Notes under the pieces: generated by a model
Databases searched by the model: none
Seen by the model: the letters and a program-made list of their open reading frames with translations, nothing else
Told to the model about the DNA's origin: nothing
Shown: piece after piece, positions 18,399 through 27,218 of the stretch
How positions within the stretch are numbered: position 1 is the first letter of the stretch
Layout: the number at the start of each line of letters is the position of its first letter
Assembly: GCF_030758415.1 (NCBI RefSeq)
Contig: NZ_CP132334.1
Span: 1,612,001-1,676,000 of the forward strand
Source of the DNA: Parvularcula sp. IMCC14364
GTDB taxonomy: Bacteria > Pseudomonadota > Alphaproteobacteria > Caulobacterales > Parvularculaceae
Reading direction: 5' to 3'
DNA: 64,000 bases
Program-made: the position numbers and the translations under genes

Positions 18399-21050
18399 CT
18401 AGAATTCGCGTTTCAGGCTGACGGAGAACGTACGACCAAGTTCATACTGTTCAAAGTCCACATCGCTAACAGTAGAGTTAAGCGTTTCGCGAACGGCGTT
18501 GTAATCATCGTTGAAGATATTCTGAACCTTCACACCGAGATTGTAGTCAGAACCAAAAAGCGCGAGATCCTGATTGATCACAAGATCAATCGTGATCGGA
18601 GGCTCCTCAGTGATTTCAGGAAGGCTACCCTCACCGCGGTAGAGGATCCGATCACTTGAGTAGTTCGCCAGAACTGTGGCTTTTGAACCAGTGTCATTGT
18701 TCTCAACGCCCAACTGGAGGTTGAAGAGGTGATCTGATTGACCAACCAGGCGGCTGCCATCTGAGATAAAGGCATTCGCAGGGTCTTCACTGGCAACAAT
18801 CCCGTTCGGTGACGCTACAGAGCGAATAACTGTGCCTGTGTTGTCAACTTCAGAGTCTGAGTATGTGTAGTTGGTTTTGAAAACCAGGTCCTTCCCGACA
18901 GCCCACGGCGTGTCGAAAAGCTCGGCCAGGTCAAAGTTTTTCTCCAGTTCAAATTCAACACCCCACAATTCTGCAGACGGTGCGTTGAAGAAGGACTGAA
19001 CACTGACATCGCCTTGCGTACTGAAGAAGTCTTCAATCGGCTTCTCGAACTCTTTGAAGAAGAACCCGAGAGTAGCGAACTCACCGCGCGCAAAGTACAT
19101 CTCAAGACGGGCATCGTAGTTCTTGATCTCAGTGTTCACGAGGAACTGGTTACCAAGATAAGGGATGTCTGTCTCAGGATCATCAAAACGTACAGTCGTC
19201 AATTCGCGGAACTGAGGACGTGTAATTGTCTCAGAGTAACCGACGCGAAGCTGAATATCCGCATTGCCAAACAGATCAGTCGTTTCAGTGAATGGCGGTA
19301 TCCAGGTCAATGTCACCGCTGGCAGGAAGTAATCTGTCTCCAGAAGCGGGTTCAAAGTACGTGTGCCAGTTGGGTCGATCGTCGCAAAAGTTTCAGTTTT
19401 TTGCTTGGATTCCTCGTAGCGACCACCAATGGCTGCACGAAGATATTCACCCAATTCAATGTCCGCCCCCGCATAAGCGGCAGTAACCTGGAGCAGACCT
19501 TCAAAATTGTCAGGCTGCTGAGCAGTAGACTGCAAGCGAACGACAGGGCCTGTTGTGCCAAGAATTTCATCTGAGAAGATCAGGTCAGCACGACTGCTGA
19601 GCACTTCCTGAGGGAAGCTGCCGACGAATGTGAAGTCACGACGCTGTGCATCACGCTCTGTCAGATCATAAGCTGCACCGAAGATAACGTCGAATGCACG
19701 ACCATCAAGATCGAACGGGATGAGAAAATCTGCACCGAAGCTCAGAGATGTGTCATCGATTGTACCGAAGTTGATGAAGTTGTCAGAGTCGTTATTGGAG
19801 AAGGTGAAATCGGTATTCTGGCCAACAATCTCAAAGCTGGTCTGACGCTCATAAGGAGCCTCACGACGACCTTCACCATATGCGGCACGCCAGTCGAACT
19901 CGATTCCTGATCCGTCATTAAAGACACTCTCAGAAAACAGAACATGTGAGCCGTTTGTCTGGAATTGAAGAATTTCACGTTCTGTGAAACTTGTATTCTC
20001 TTCCAGGAAGCGGTCCTGACCCTGGTCACGAACACCAGAACTGATCTGGGATTCTTTGGTCGTTTTGCGAACGACGAGACCAGTGAAATTCAGTTCGTTA
20101 TTCAGGCCCCACTCAAGCCCTGTTGAGCTAAGAGCGGAAACAGTGATGTCCTGAGCGGTAGAAACGTACTCCGTTACATCTTCCGTAAGATCCAGGAAAC
20201 CACCGGTCTGGTTGAAGGTTTCAGGACGGACGCGTGTGCCGTTACGGGTTGTCCACTCGTTGCCATAACCAAGATAGAAAACAGTACCGAGCTCGTAGTT
20301 CCCGTCAGTGTCAAAGACCTTACCAAAAGCAATATTACCGCTGCCATTCAATGGTGCGGAATCTTCACTGATCAGCAAAGTATCAAACTGATCAAAGCTC
20401 TGACGTGCAGGAATAGACAGATCACGCTCGCCAGGATTCTGGGCCAGGAATGTCCGGACCTCAGAAGGCAAATCGCGCAGACCATCATCATACCCCAGGA
20501 AGTCTGCGTCGCCACCATCGTGGAACAGACCAGAGGCAAAGGTTGTTTCTGTATTTGCGCTGAAAGACACACCTACTTCAAGGAAGTCTTCATTCGGGAT
20601 TGATTTTGAGCGCAGTTCAACAACACCACCACCAAATTCACCAGAATATTGTGGAGAGAATGTTTTTTGAACCAGTGAACCATCCAGAACGGAAGTCGGG
20701 AACAAATCCAGTGGCGCTGTCCGCTTGAGCGGTTCAGGGCTTGGCAGTTTCGATCCGTTAAGTGTAGCACTGGAATAACGCGAGTTCAGACCGCGCACGA
20801 TCACGAACTTGCCGCCTTCAATGGAAAGACCAGTTACACGACGCAAAGCATCAGCGATATCCGAATCCCCAGTCCGGATAAAATCTTCACCGTCCAAAAC
20901 GCTGGAGATTTCTGATGTTGCTTTTTTCTCGTCAGGAATATTCTGGCCGCGAACGATGATGACATCATCCTGAGCGACCGCTGCGCCTGAAGCAACAAGC
21001 ATCGCGGTAGCGAGCAGTGCTGATGGCGCTAATGTATTAAACTTCTTCAT
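18399..21050 (-). CDS. TonB-dependent outer-membrane receptor
   Basis: 883 residues. The signal peptide ends ASGAAVAQ (about residue 27). The TonB-box-like segment DDVIIVRG is followed by the plug domain (about residues 35-160; IADALRRVTGLSIEGGKFVIVRGL, FSPQYSGEFGGGVVELRS) and a 22-strand-type barrel ending with the aromatic terminal strand RTFSVSLKREF recognised by BamA. No N-terminal STN signalling domain is present, so it is a transporter rather than a transducer. Substrate unknown. It lies downstream of, and in the same orientation as, the duplicated-domain lipoprotein, separated by 89 bases with a hairpin, and upstream of the gsp operon. Confidence 0.93.
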   Translation of the reverse strand: MKKFNTLAPSALLATAMLVASGAAVAQDDVIIVRGQNIPDEKKATSEISSVLDGEDFIRTGDSDIADALRRVTGLSIEGGKFVIVRGLNSRYSSATLNGSKLPSPEPLKRTAPLDLFPTSVLDGSLVQKTFSPQYSGEFGGGVVELRSKSIPNEDFLEVGVSFSANTETTFASGLFHDGGDADFLGYDDGLRDLPSEVRTFLAQNPGERDLSIPARQSFDQFDTLLISEDSAPLNGSGNIAFGKVFDTDGNYELGTVFYLGYGNEWTTRNGTRVRPETFNQTGGFLDLTEDVTEYVSTAQDITVSALSSTGLEWGLNNELNFTGLVVRKTTKESQISSGVRDQGQDRFLEENTSFTEREILQFQTNGSHVLFSESVFNDGSGIEFDWRAAYGEGRREAPYERQTSFEIVGQNTDFTFSNNDSDNFINFGTIDDTSLSFGADFLIPFDLDGRAFDVIFGAAYDLTERDAQRRDFTFVGSFPQEVLSSRADLIFSDEILGTTGPVVRLQSTAQQPDNFEGLLQVTAAYAGADIELGEYLRAAIGGRYEESKQKTETFATIDPTGTRTLNPLLETDYFLPAVTLTWIPPFTETTDLFGNADIQLRVGYSETITRPQFRELTTVRFDDPETDIPYLGNQFLVNTEIKNYDARLEMYFARGEFATLGFFFKEFEKPIEDFFSTQGDVSVQSFFNAPSAELWGVEFELEKNFDLAELFDTPWAVGKDLVFKTNYTYSDSEVDNTGTVIRSVASPNGIVASEDPANAFISDGSRLVGQSDHLFNLQLGVENNDTGSKATVLANYSSDRILYRGEGSLPEITEEPPITIDLVINQDLALFGSDYNLGVKVQNIFNDDYNAVRETLNSTVSDVDFEQYELGRTFSVSLKREF

Positions 21051-21103
21051 GGTTAACCTCTGTTGCCCCCTGGGCGTTAAATTACCTCGTACTCGGATTG
21101 GTA

Positions 21104-21130
21104 TAACCGGCGGACATTGCCCGCCGGTTA
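21104..21130 (-). other. Hairpin between the lipoprotein and receptor genes
   Basis: A perfect 10-bp inverted repeat, taaccggcgg / ccgccggtta with a 7-base loop, lies just after the lipoprotein stop. It lacks a clear U-run, so it looks more like an attenuator or mRNA-stabilising hairpin setting the lipoprotein-to-receptor ratio than a full terminator. Confidence 0.7.
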
Positions 21131-21139
21131 AGAGTTCAA

Positions 21140-23953
21140 TTAGTTACAGAGACCAAGGGTCCAGTTAACGTACCAGTCGTCAGCCGCATTCTCTACAGCG
21201 CCAATGTAAGTCACGCTGTCGAAGAAGTCGCTTCCGGCTGGCAGGCTAGCTGTTACTGCGTTCTCACTCGCACCAGGAACAACTGTTGATGTACAACCAG
21301 GAGCCGCTGTGAGCGTGCTGTCGATGTTGTTTGTCACGCCATCTACGTTGCCATTTGCAGCAGCGAAGACCGGGCTTGAAACAGTACCGTTTGTTGTCAC
21401 ACCGCCAGCGTTGTTGGAAGCGATGAAGGAACTGAAGAACTCTGTGAAGACAGAGGTGTCAGATGATGCCTGCGTGAAGTCAATCGCACCTGCACCTGAA
21501 CCTGCGATAACCATGTTGTAGACTTCACCGTCTGTACCAGCACGAAGCTGCGCGCCGAAGTCAGTGTTCGGGTCACCGAGGAATGTGACGTTGGCAATCG
21601 TCGGGTTCGAACGTGGCAGAATGTCTGTGTCATTACTGCGGTTGTCACCTTCAAAGCCATTGTCACCATCATCAGAGGCATGCTGGATGATCACGTACTG
21701 CACATTACCTGTCCAGCCATCTGTCCAGTCAAGGGAGTCGTCGCCATTGCCCGTAAGAACAATGTGCTTCGCGTTGACTGTACCACCGAAGAACTCAACG
21801 CCATCATCGACGTTGTTATCAACCTGAATGAAGTCAACTTCCGTGGCTGAACCAACACCCTGGAAGGCGATACCGTTCAGCTCGTTACCGGAAGAGAAGC
21901 GGAAGCCACCGTTGCGCACCTGAACAAAGTTCAGAACACCGGAGTTATCTGTTGGAGAGTTACCGCCGAAGAGGCCTGAGCCGCCCTCACCTGTTTTCTC
22001 GCAAAGCTCTGGGTTTGCCACAGGATCAACAGTTGTTACGTCACAATCATTGATTGGGGCGCGACCGTTGATCACGAGGCCACCGAACTGACCGCGTGCC
22101 GTAGCCTCACCAAGAACATCCTGCTCGGATGTGAAGATGATCGGGCTTCCGTCAGTACCAAGAGCCTGTATTTGAGAACCACGGGATACAACGACTGCGT
22201 CCTCACCAGAACGACCGTAGATTGTGACACCTGGGTCGATGGAAAGAACAGCTGAAGAAGCACCTGTGTCAGGGTTTGCAGCATCAGCGCCAGCATCTTC
22301 ACCAACGAAGACAGTACCGATGAAGCTATAAATATTGCCACTTGTCAGACGCAGATCTGAAGTGATCAGGTTTGGCAGGATACAGATGAAGTCTTCGGAG
22401 CGACCGATAGAAGCACCTGTGCCTTGCGTCGCCGTCCCAGACGGACAACCGCCGTCGTCACCAGCCGGGATGATGTTGTCGAGAGACCAACCTGTTGTCC
22501 AGTTCTGGCTGTTTGTCTCGTTGTCAGGATCGAAAGCACCAACATAAACAGCCGCATCAAAGCTTGCATCCAGTGTTGTTGGATCTGTTGCCGTTACAGC
22601 TTGCTCAGCAGCACCAGGGATAACGCCGTTCATGGAGTTGTTCGCCGCATTAGTGCTGTTTGTTGGCGTGATGCCTGTGAATGGCGCGCCGCCACCAGCA
22701 AATACAGAACTGATTGTCGGCGTTGCGTTTGTAGATGACTGCTGATTGAAGTTGATTGAGTTATCAGTCCAGCCAATCAGAATGGCGTTCGCGATGTTAC
22801 CCGCTGTACCCGCACGAAGCTCAAAACCATTATCGCCTGTCGCGCCCGCAAAGAACGTCAGGTTAGAGAGGTTTGGATTTGAACGTGGCAGAATGTCTGT
22901 ATCGTTACCGCGGTTGTCACCTTCGATACCGTTGTCGCCGTCAGTATCGTCCTGAACAACAAGACCGTACTGCAGGCTACCTGTCCAGCCATCTGTCCAG
23001 TCGATAGAGTCGTCACCGGCACCCGTGATGATCACGTGGTTTGCATCAACTGTACCGCCGAAGAACTCAACACCATCATCGACGTTGTTGTGAACCTGGA
23101 TGAAATCAACGTCTGTGGCGTCGCCGACACCCTGGAAGGCGATACCGTTCAACTCGTTACCGGAAGAGAAACGGAAGCCACCAAACTGTACACGAACGAA
23201 ATTCAGGATACCTGAGTTATCGTTCGGGTTACCACCACCGAAGAGACCTGAGCCGCCTTCACCAGTCTTGTTACAGCCAGCCGGGTTTGCAACTGGATCA
23301 ACTGATGTCACGTCACAATCGTTGATAGGCGCCAGACCGTTAAGGGCAAGACCGCCAAACTGGCCGCGCTGTGTAGTGCTGCCATTTTCACCAGATATGC
23401 CGTCGCTGGCACGCTCTTGAGCTGTGGTACCGTTACCGAAAGCAATATCCTGCAGTGAAGTAAAGATAATCGGGTCGCTCAGCGTACCATCAGCAATCAA
23501 CTGTGATCCCGGGCTGACGAAGAGCGCATCCTCACCAGACTGACCAACGATTACCGCACCTGGCTCAATCGTCAGGACAGCTGTTGCGCCACCTGGGTTT
23601 GTGATTGTGTTATCACCAACGAATACACTGCCTTGCAACGCGTAACCAACTGGGGTCGCGCCAGATTTACCAGGCAAAGTAAGGTCAGCTGAGATTGTGC
23701 CGGAAGGGACAACACATGCTGTGATATCAATGCCACCACTTGTTGCTGTGCCTGCAGATGTACCGGACGGGCAAGTGAAGCCATCCGGAATGAGATTGAC
23801 CGCATTCTGCGCGCCGCCATCGTTCCCGCCACCGACTGTGACTGGGCCTATGTTGCCCTGGTTTGAATTATCGCCGCTGCCTGAACAGGCTGCGAGTACC
23901 GCGCAAGCAGACGTGACGAGAAGACCAGAACGGAATTGAGAGAGAAGCTTCAT
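21140..23953 (-). CDS. Large duplicated-domain lipoprotein, probable surface partner of the TonB receptor
   Basis: 937 residues. The start MKLLSQFRSG leads to the lipobox LAAC (Cys23), followed by a Ser/Gly/Asn-rich linker. The body consists of two homologous halves of about 420 residues (offset about 1272 bp). Each has TRGQFGGL or ARGQFGGL, an APINDCDVT segment, GEGGSGLFGG, GGFRFSSGNELNGIAFQGVG, NNVDDGVEFFGGTV, WTDGWTG and NDTDILPRSNP. The regular short-strand pattern suggests a right-handed beta-helix. The family is of unknown function. The frame extends 13 codons upstream of the chosen ATG, but the lipoprotein signal begins at MKLL. Position beside a TonB receptor and a T2SS suggests a secreted, surface-anchored binding protein, by inference. 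Confidence 0.88.
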   Translation of the reverse strand: MKLLSQFRSGLLVTSACAVLAACSGSGDNSNQGNIGPVTVGGGNDGGAQNAVNLIPDGFTCPSGTSAGTATSGGIDITACVVPSGTISADLTLPGKSGATPVGYALQGSVFVGDNTITNPGGATAVLTIEPGAVIVGQSGEDALFVSPGSQLIADGTLSDPIIFTSLQDIAFGNGTTAQERASDGISGENGSTTQRGQFGGLALNGLAPINDCDVTSVDPVANPAGCNKTGEGGSGLFGGGNPNDNSGILNFVRVQFGGFRFSSGNELNGIAFQGVGDATDVDFIQVHNNVDDGVEFFGGTVDANHVIITGAGDDSIDWTDGWTGSLQYGLVVQDDTDGDNGIEGDNRGNDTDILPRSNPNLSNLTFFAGATGDNGFELRAGTAGNIANAILIGWTDNSINFNQQSSTNATPTISSVFAGGGAPFTGITPTNSTNAANNSMNGVIPGAAEQAVTATDPTTLDASFDAAVYVGAFDPDNETNSQNWTTGWSLDNIIPAGDDGGCPSGTATQGTGASIGRSEDFICILPNLITSDLRLTSGNIYSFIGTVFVGEDAGADAANPDTGASSAVLSIDPGVTIYGRSGEDAVVVSRGSQIQALGTDGSPIIFTSEQDVLGEATARGQFGGLVINGRAPINDCDVTTVDPVANPELCEKTGEGGSGLFGGNSPTDNSGVLNFVQVRNGGFRFSSGNELNGIAFQGVGSATEVDFIQVDNNVDDGVEFFGGTVNAKHIVLTGNGDDSLDWTDGWTGNVQYVIIQHASDDGDNGFEGDNRSNDTDILPRSNPTIANVTFLGDPNTDFGAQLRAGTDGEVYNMVIAGSGAGAIDFTQASSDTSVFTEFFSSFIASNNAGGVTTNGTVSSPVFAAANGNVDGVTNNIDSTLTAAPGCTSTVVPGASENAVTASLPAGSDFFDSVTYIGAVENAADDWYVNWTLGLCN

Positions 23954-24214
23954 TTTGATTTGCCCCCAAGGCAAGAGTTGACGAAAAAACAAAAACCCAC
24001 GGTTTCCCGGCGGTTGAGCATGGCAATAGCCCCTGTTTGCAATACTTTTGTGACAGATATTTACAGTTTTTGTGTCATCGGCAGAGTGTGGCCCTTATGC
24101 GTACGCACAATGTGCGCCCCGATGATCTCTGTAAGTGCTAAAGTCTTTTTGTAACCTGTACTTGGAGCAATAGCCGCTTGCCTCTATAGGTGCGCCTGGG
24201 ATTTGTGAAAGTTT

Positions 24215-25045
24215 TTGGAAATTGCGCCTGTGACGCCTGAAATTCTCTCAGTATCAGCCGATTTTCTGATTCTTGCCCTCGGTTTGACTGTTGGCAGCTT
24301 TCTGAACGTGGTGATTCATCGCGGGCCGGTGATTTGGGGTCTGGTTGCACGAGAGGAGACGAGCGGCGCCTATACGCTCTCTACGCCACGCTCCCACTGC
24401 CCTGCCTGTCTGCAACAGATCAGGATCATCCACCTGATACCGTTGCTCGGGTTTATTCTCTCGGCTGGCAAGTGTCACACTTGCAAGGAGGCCATCGCCT
24501 GGCGGTATCCCGCTGTCGAACTGCTTGCCGGCATAAGCGCCCTCACGGCGGTTACGGCATATGGATACACGCTGCCTGCGCTGGCGATGTTTATTTTTTT
24601 CTGTTTTCTGATCCCGTTGGCCTTTATTGACCAGCAGACTTCTCTCCTGCCCGATGCCCTGACACTGCCATTTATGCTGCTCGGCCTGATGGCAAACAGC
24701 ATCTCCCTGCTCGTGCCCTGGCAGGATGCCCTGATTGGCACTATTGCAGGGTTCCTGACATTCTGGCTGATTGGGGAACTTTATTACCGGCTGCGGGGTG
24801 AAGATGGCCTCGGTCTGGGGGATGCCAAACTGCTGGCAGGAATTGGCGGCTGGCTGGGCTGGCTGGCACTCCCCTTTGTCGTTCTGCTCGCGTCGCTGGC
24901 TGGCCTCATGCTGCTTGGCCTCGTCAGAGTGCGGGGCGGAAACCTCACCCTGACAACAGGATTGCCGTTTGGTCCACCGCTGGCGCTGGCGGCGGGTGCA
25001 GTGATGTTGCTGCAGGCTTTTGGCTTCGCCTTCTGGCAGGTTTAG
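24215..25045 (+). CDS. gspO: Prepilin peptidase / N-methyltransferase
   Basis: 276-residue polytopic membrane aspartic protease that cleaves pseudopilins after the Gly before the hydrophobic helix and N-methylates the new N-terminus. GSFLNVVIHR near the start, two CxxC pairs (Cys62/65 and Cys87/90) for zinc, and the catalytic Asp motifs (LAFIDQQT at Asp139, and GLGLGDAKLL near residue 205) are all present. No ATG fits. TTG 24215 is taken as the start; GTG 24230 is an alternative. It is divergent from the lipoprotein gene and supplies the processing activity for GspG-K encoded on the other strand. Confidence 0.92.
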   Translation: MEIAPVTPEILSVSADFLILALGLTVGSFLNVVIHRGPVIWGLVAREETSGAYTLSTPRSHCPACLQQIRIIHLIPLLGFILSAGKCHTCKEAIAWRYPAVELLAGISALTAVTAYGYTLPALAMFIFFCFLIPLAFIDQQTSLLPDALTLPFMLLGLMANSISLLVPWQDALIGTIAGFLTFWLIGELYYRLRGEDGLGLGDAKLLAGIGGWLGWLALPFVVLLASLAGLMLLGLVRVRGGNLTLTTGLPFGPPLALAAGAVMLLQAFGFAFWQV

Positions 25046-25122
25046 CTGCGGCAGGCGCTTGCCCCCACCCTACGCGCTTCTTTATCTAGTCTCGAGAACA
25101 GTAAAACAGAATGGAGACCCCC

Positions 25123-26106
25123 ATGCCTCACCGCAATCCGGCACGCGAAAAGTTCGCTGAAATCAAAAAACGACTTTCCATTCCGGTTGTGGGTTCTCCT
25201 CTGTTTATTGTCTCTAATCCGAAGCTGGTGATCGCCCAGTGCAAGGCCGGTATCATCGGCTCCTTTCCGGCCCTGAATGCAAGGCCGAAAGAAGCGCTGG
25301 ATGAATGGCTGACGGAAATAAAATCAGCCCTCGCGGCACACGATGCGGCCAAGCCCGAACAGCCCGCTGCCCCCTTCGCAGTGAACCAGATCGTGCACCG
25401 TTCCAATGACCGTTTGATGCATGATCTGGATGCCTGTGTGAAACACAAGGTGCCCATCGTGATCACCTCGCTGGGGGCCCGGGAAGAGGTCAATGAAGCC
25501 GTGCACTCCTATGGCGGGCTCGTCTTTCACGATGTGATCGATATCAAGTTTGCCAAAAAAGCGATTGAGAAAGGGGCAGACGGGTTGATCCCGGTGGCCG
25601 CGGGGGCTGGCGGCCATGCCGGCACCATGTCACCATTTGCCATCATGCAGGAAATTCGAGAGTGGTTTGACGGGCCTGTTCTGCTTTCTGGCTGTATCGC
25701 GCGCGGCGAATCTGTGCTAGCCGCTGAGGCCATGGGGGCGGATGCCGGTTATATCGGCTCGGCTTTTATTGCCACCCATGAAGCCAATGCCCATGAAGGT
25801 TACAAGAACGGTATCGTCGATGGCAACATGGAAGATATTGTCTACACGAATTACTTTTCCGGGGTGCATGGTAATTACCATAAGGGTTCGATTAAGGCGG
25901 CCGGCATGGACCCCGATAATCTGCCGGTTGCCGACCCGACAAAGATGAATTTCAATACCGAACAGGAAACCACTGCCAAGGCCTGGAAAGACATCTGGGG
26001 GTCGGGTCAGGGCATCGGGGCTGTTCATGAAGTTCAGAGCGCTGGCGACTATGTGGCTGAACTGATAGCGCAGTATAAAGCTGCCAGAGAGAAACTGCTG
26101 GGCTAA
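25123..26106 (+). CDS. Nitronate monooxygenase (NPD family)
   Basis: 327-residue FMN-dependent TIM-barrel oxygenase of the nitronate monooxygenase / 2-nitropropane dioxygenase group, which oxidises nitronates and may detoxify 3-nitropropionate. Typical segments are IPVVGSPLFIVSNPKLVIAQ, GIIGSFPALNAR, GLIPVAAGAGGHAGT (FMN phosphate loop with the key His) and VLLSGCIARGESVLAAEAMGADAGYIGSAF (second phosphate-binding loop). The ATG at 25123 has GGAG 6 bases upstream; an in-frame ATG 12 bases earlier has no good site. It is probably cotranscribed with the broken hydrolase gene 22 bases downstream. Confidence 0.92.
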   Translation: MPHRNPAREKFAEIKKRLSIPVVGSPLFIVSNPKLVIAQCKAGIIGSFPALNARPKEALDEWLTEIKSALAAHDAAKPEQPAAPFAVNQIVHRSNDRLMHDLDACVKHKVPIVITSLGAREEVNEAVHSYGGLVFHDVIDIKFAKKAIEKGADGLIPVAAGAGGHAGTMSPFAIMQEIREWFDGPVLLSGCIARGESVLAAEAMGADAGYIGSAFIATHEANAHEGYKNGIVDGNMEDIVYTNYFSGVHGNYHKGSIKAAGMDPDNLPVADPTKMNFNTEQETTAKAWKDIWGSGQGIGAVHEVQSAGDYVAELIAQYKAAREKLLG

Positions 26107-26128
26107 GGATTAATGGAGAGAGAGAGCA

Positions 26129-26595
26129 ATGGCCATAGTAACGGAACTGATTGAATATACCCATAATGGCGACACACTCGAAGCTTTCGTCGCGCGTAAT
26201 GACGACAACAACACGGCGCCCGGTGTTCTGATCTGTCATGCCTGGGCGGGACGTGCCGAGCATGAAGAGACTGTCGCGCGCAAAATTGCCGAGCTTGGCT
26301 ATGTGGGGATCGCCGTGGATGTCTATGGCAAAGGCATTCGAGGCACGTCTACGGAAGAATGTAATGCGCTCATGACCCCGTTCGTGGAAGACAGGGCCAT
26401 GCTGCAGGATCGGTTACAGGCGGCTCTGGGCACGGCGCAGAAGCAGACTGGCAATTAAACGCTTATGGCAACACCATGCACGCTTTCACCAACAAGCAGG
26501 CGAATGACCCGGAATTCGGCACGGTTTACAGCGCCGATGCGGATGAACGCTCGTGGTCTGCCTTCCGGTATTTTCTGACCGAAGTGCTTGGCTGA
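26129..26595 (+). pseudogene. Dienelactone hydrolase family gene with an internal out-of-frame deletion
   Basis: The first about 104 codons (ELIEYTHNGDTLEAFVAR, then CHAWAGRAEHEETVARKIAELG and GYVGIAVDVYGKG) are the N-terminal half of a dienelactone hydrolase. The frame stops at 26456-26458. Immediately after, in another frame, comes the natural C-terminus of the same family (AYGNTMHAFTNKQANDPEFG...RYFLTEVLG), ending at the stop 26593-26595. Family members are about 235 residues; roughly 85-90 central residues, including the nucleophile Cys elbow (GYCFGG type) and the Asp, are missing, and the junction is out of frame. The remaining 109-residue product lacks its catalytic centre. This is a clear decayed gene unless the deletion is an assembly error. 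Confidence 0.9.
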
Positions 26596-27216
26596 TCAGG
26601 CGGCTTTTGCGCTGCCTGAATAGATATAACCCGCAAACCGGGGGGTGCCTTTGGTATAATCCGCCTCCAGATGATCCATCTGAAAACCATTCCCGGTGAT
26701 AACGGCGGGAATGTTACGGTTGAGATTACAGCCGCCGCCAAGGCAGCCCCAGACGCCATTAAGGCGGTTCTGCCATTTGACGACCCCGGCATCTGGCGCC
26801 AATCCATGCTCGGCAAAGTACATCCGCCCGCCGGGCTTGAGAACACGTGCCATCCCCTCTACAGCCCGCGGCAGATCAGGGATTGTGCACATGGTGAAGG
26901 TCACCAGCACTGTATCAACGGATTTATCCGGCAACGGAATTTCTTCTCCCGGCAGATCTAGATATTCAATATCAAGACCCGATTCAGCCACGCGTTTTAC
27001 CGCCAGTTTCCTGATTTTCTGCTCCGGCTCCAGTGCAAAGAGTTTTGACACCTTGCCCTCATCATAAAACGGCAGATTGTGCCCGGACCCGAACCCGACT
27101 TCGAGCACGACCCCTTCCGCCAAGGGCACCACCTTTGACCGCTGTTTGGCTATTGCCGGTGAAGAGCAGGCCAGACTGACCAGCCGGGGTTCAATATGGT
27201 CGCTGTAAATGCCCAT
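26596..27216 (-). CDS. Class I SAM-dependent methyltransferase (METTL7/PEMT-like)
   Basis: 206 residues. The SAM-binding motif I is VLEVGFGSGHNLPFY, with post-motif LEPEQKI, TFTMCTIPD and a LKPGGRMYFAEHG segment typical of small phospholipid/quinone-type methyltransferases. Substrate not predictable. The ATG at 27216 follows AAAGG and lies two bases after the stop of the DUF885 gene, so the two are one transcript. The gene converges with the broken hydrolase; the two stops abut. Confidence 0.88.
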   Translation of the reverse strand: MGIYSDHIEPRLVSLACSSPAIAKQRSKVVPLAEGVVLEVGFGSGHNLPFYDEGKVSKLFALEPEQKIRKLAVKRVAESGLDIEYLDLPGEEIPLPDKSVDTVLVTFTMCTIPDLPRAVEGMARVLKPGGRMYFAEHGLAPDAGVVKWQNRLNGVWGCLGGGCNLNRNIPAVITGNGFQMDHLEADYTKGTPRFAGYIYSGSAKAA

Positions 27217-27218
27217 GC

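Noticed and set aside
24050-24066. Pho-box-like direct repeat (CTGTAAA, 3 bases, CTGTCAC on the minus strand) upstream of the lipoprotein gene
   Set aside because: The spacing is one base short of the usual 7-4-7 arrangement and the first copy is poor, so I do not call a PhoB site.
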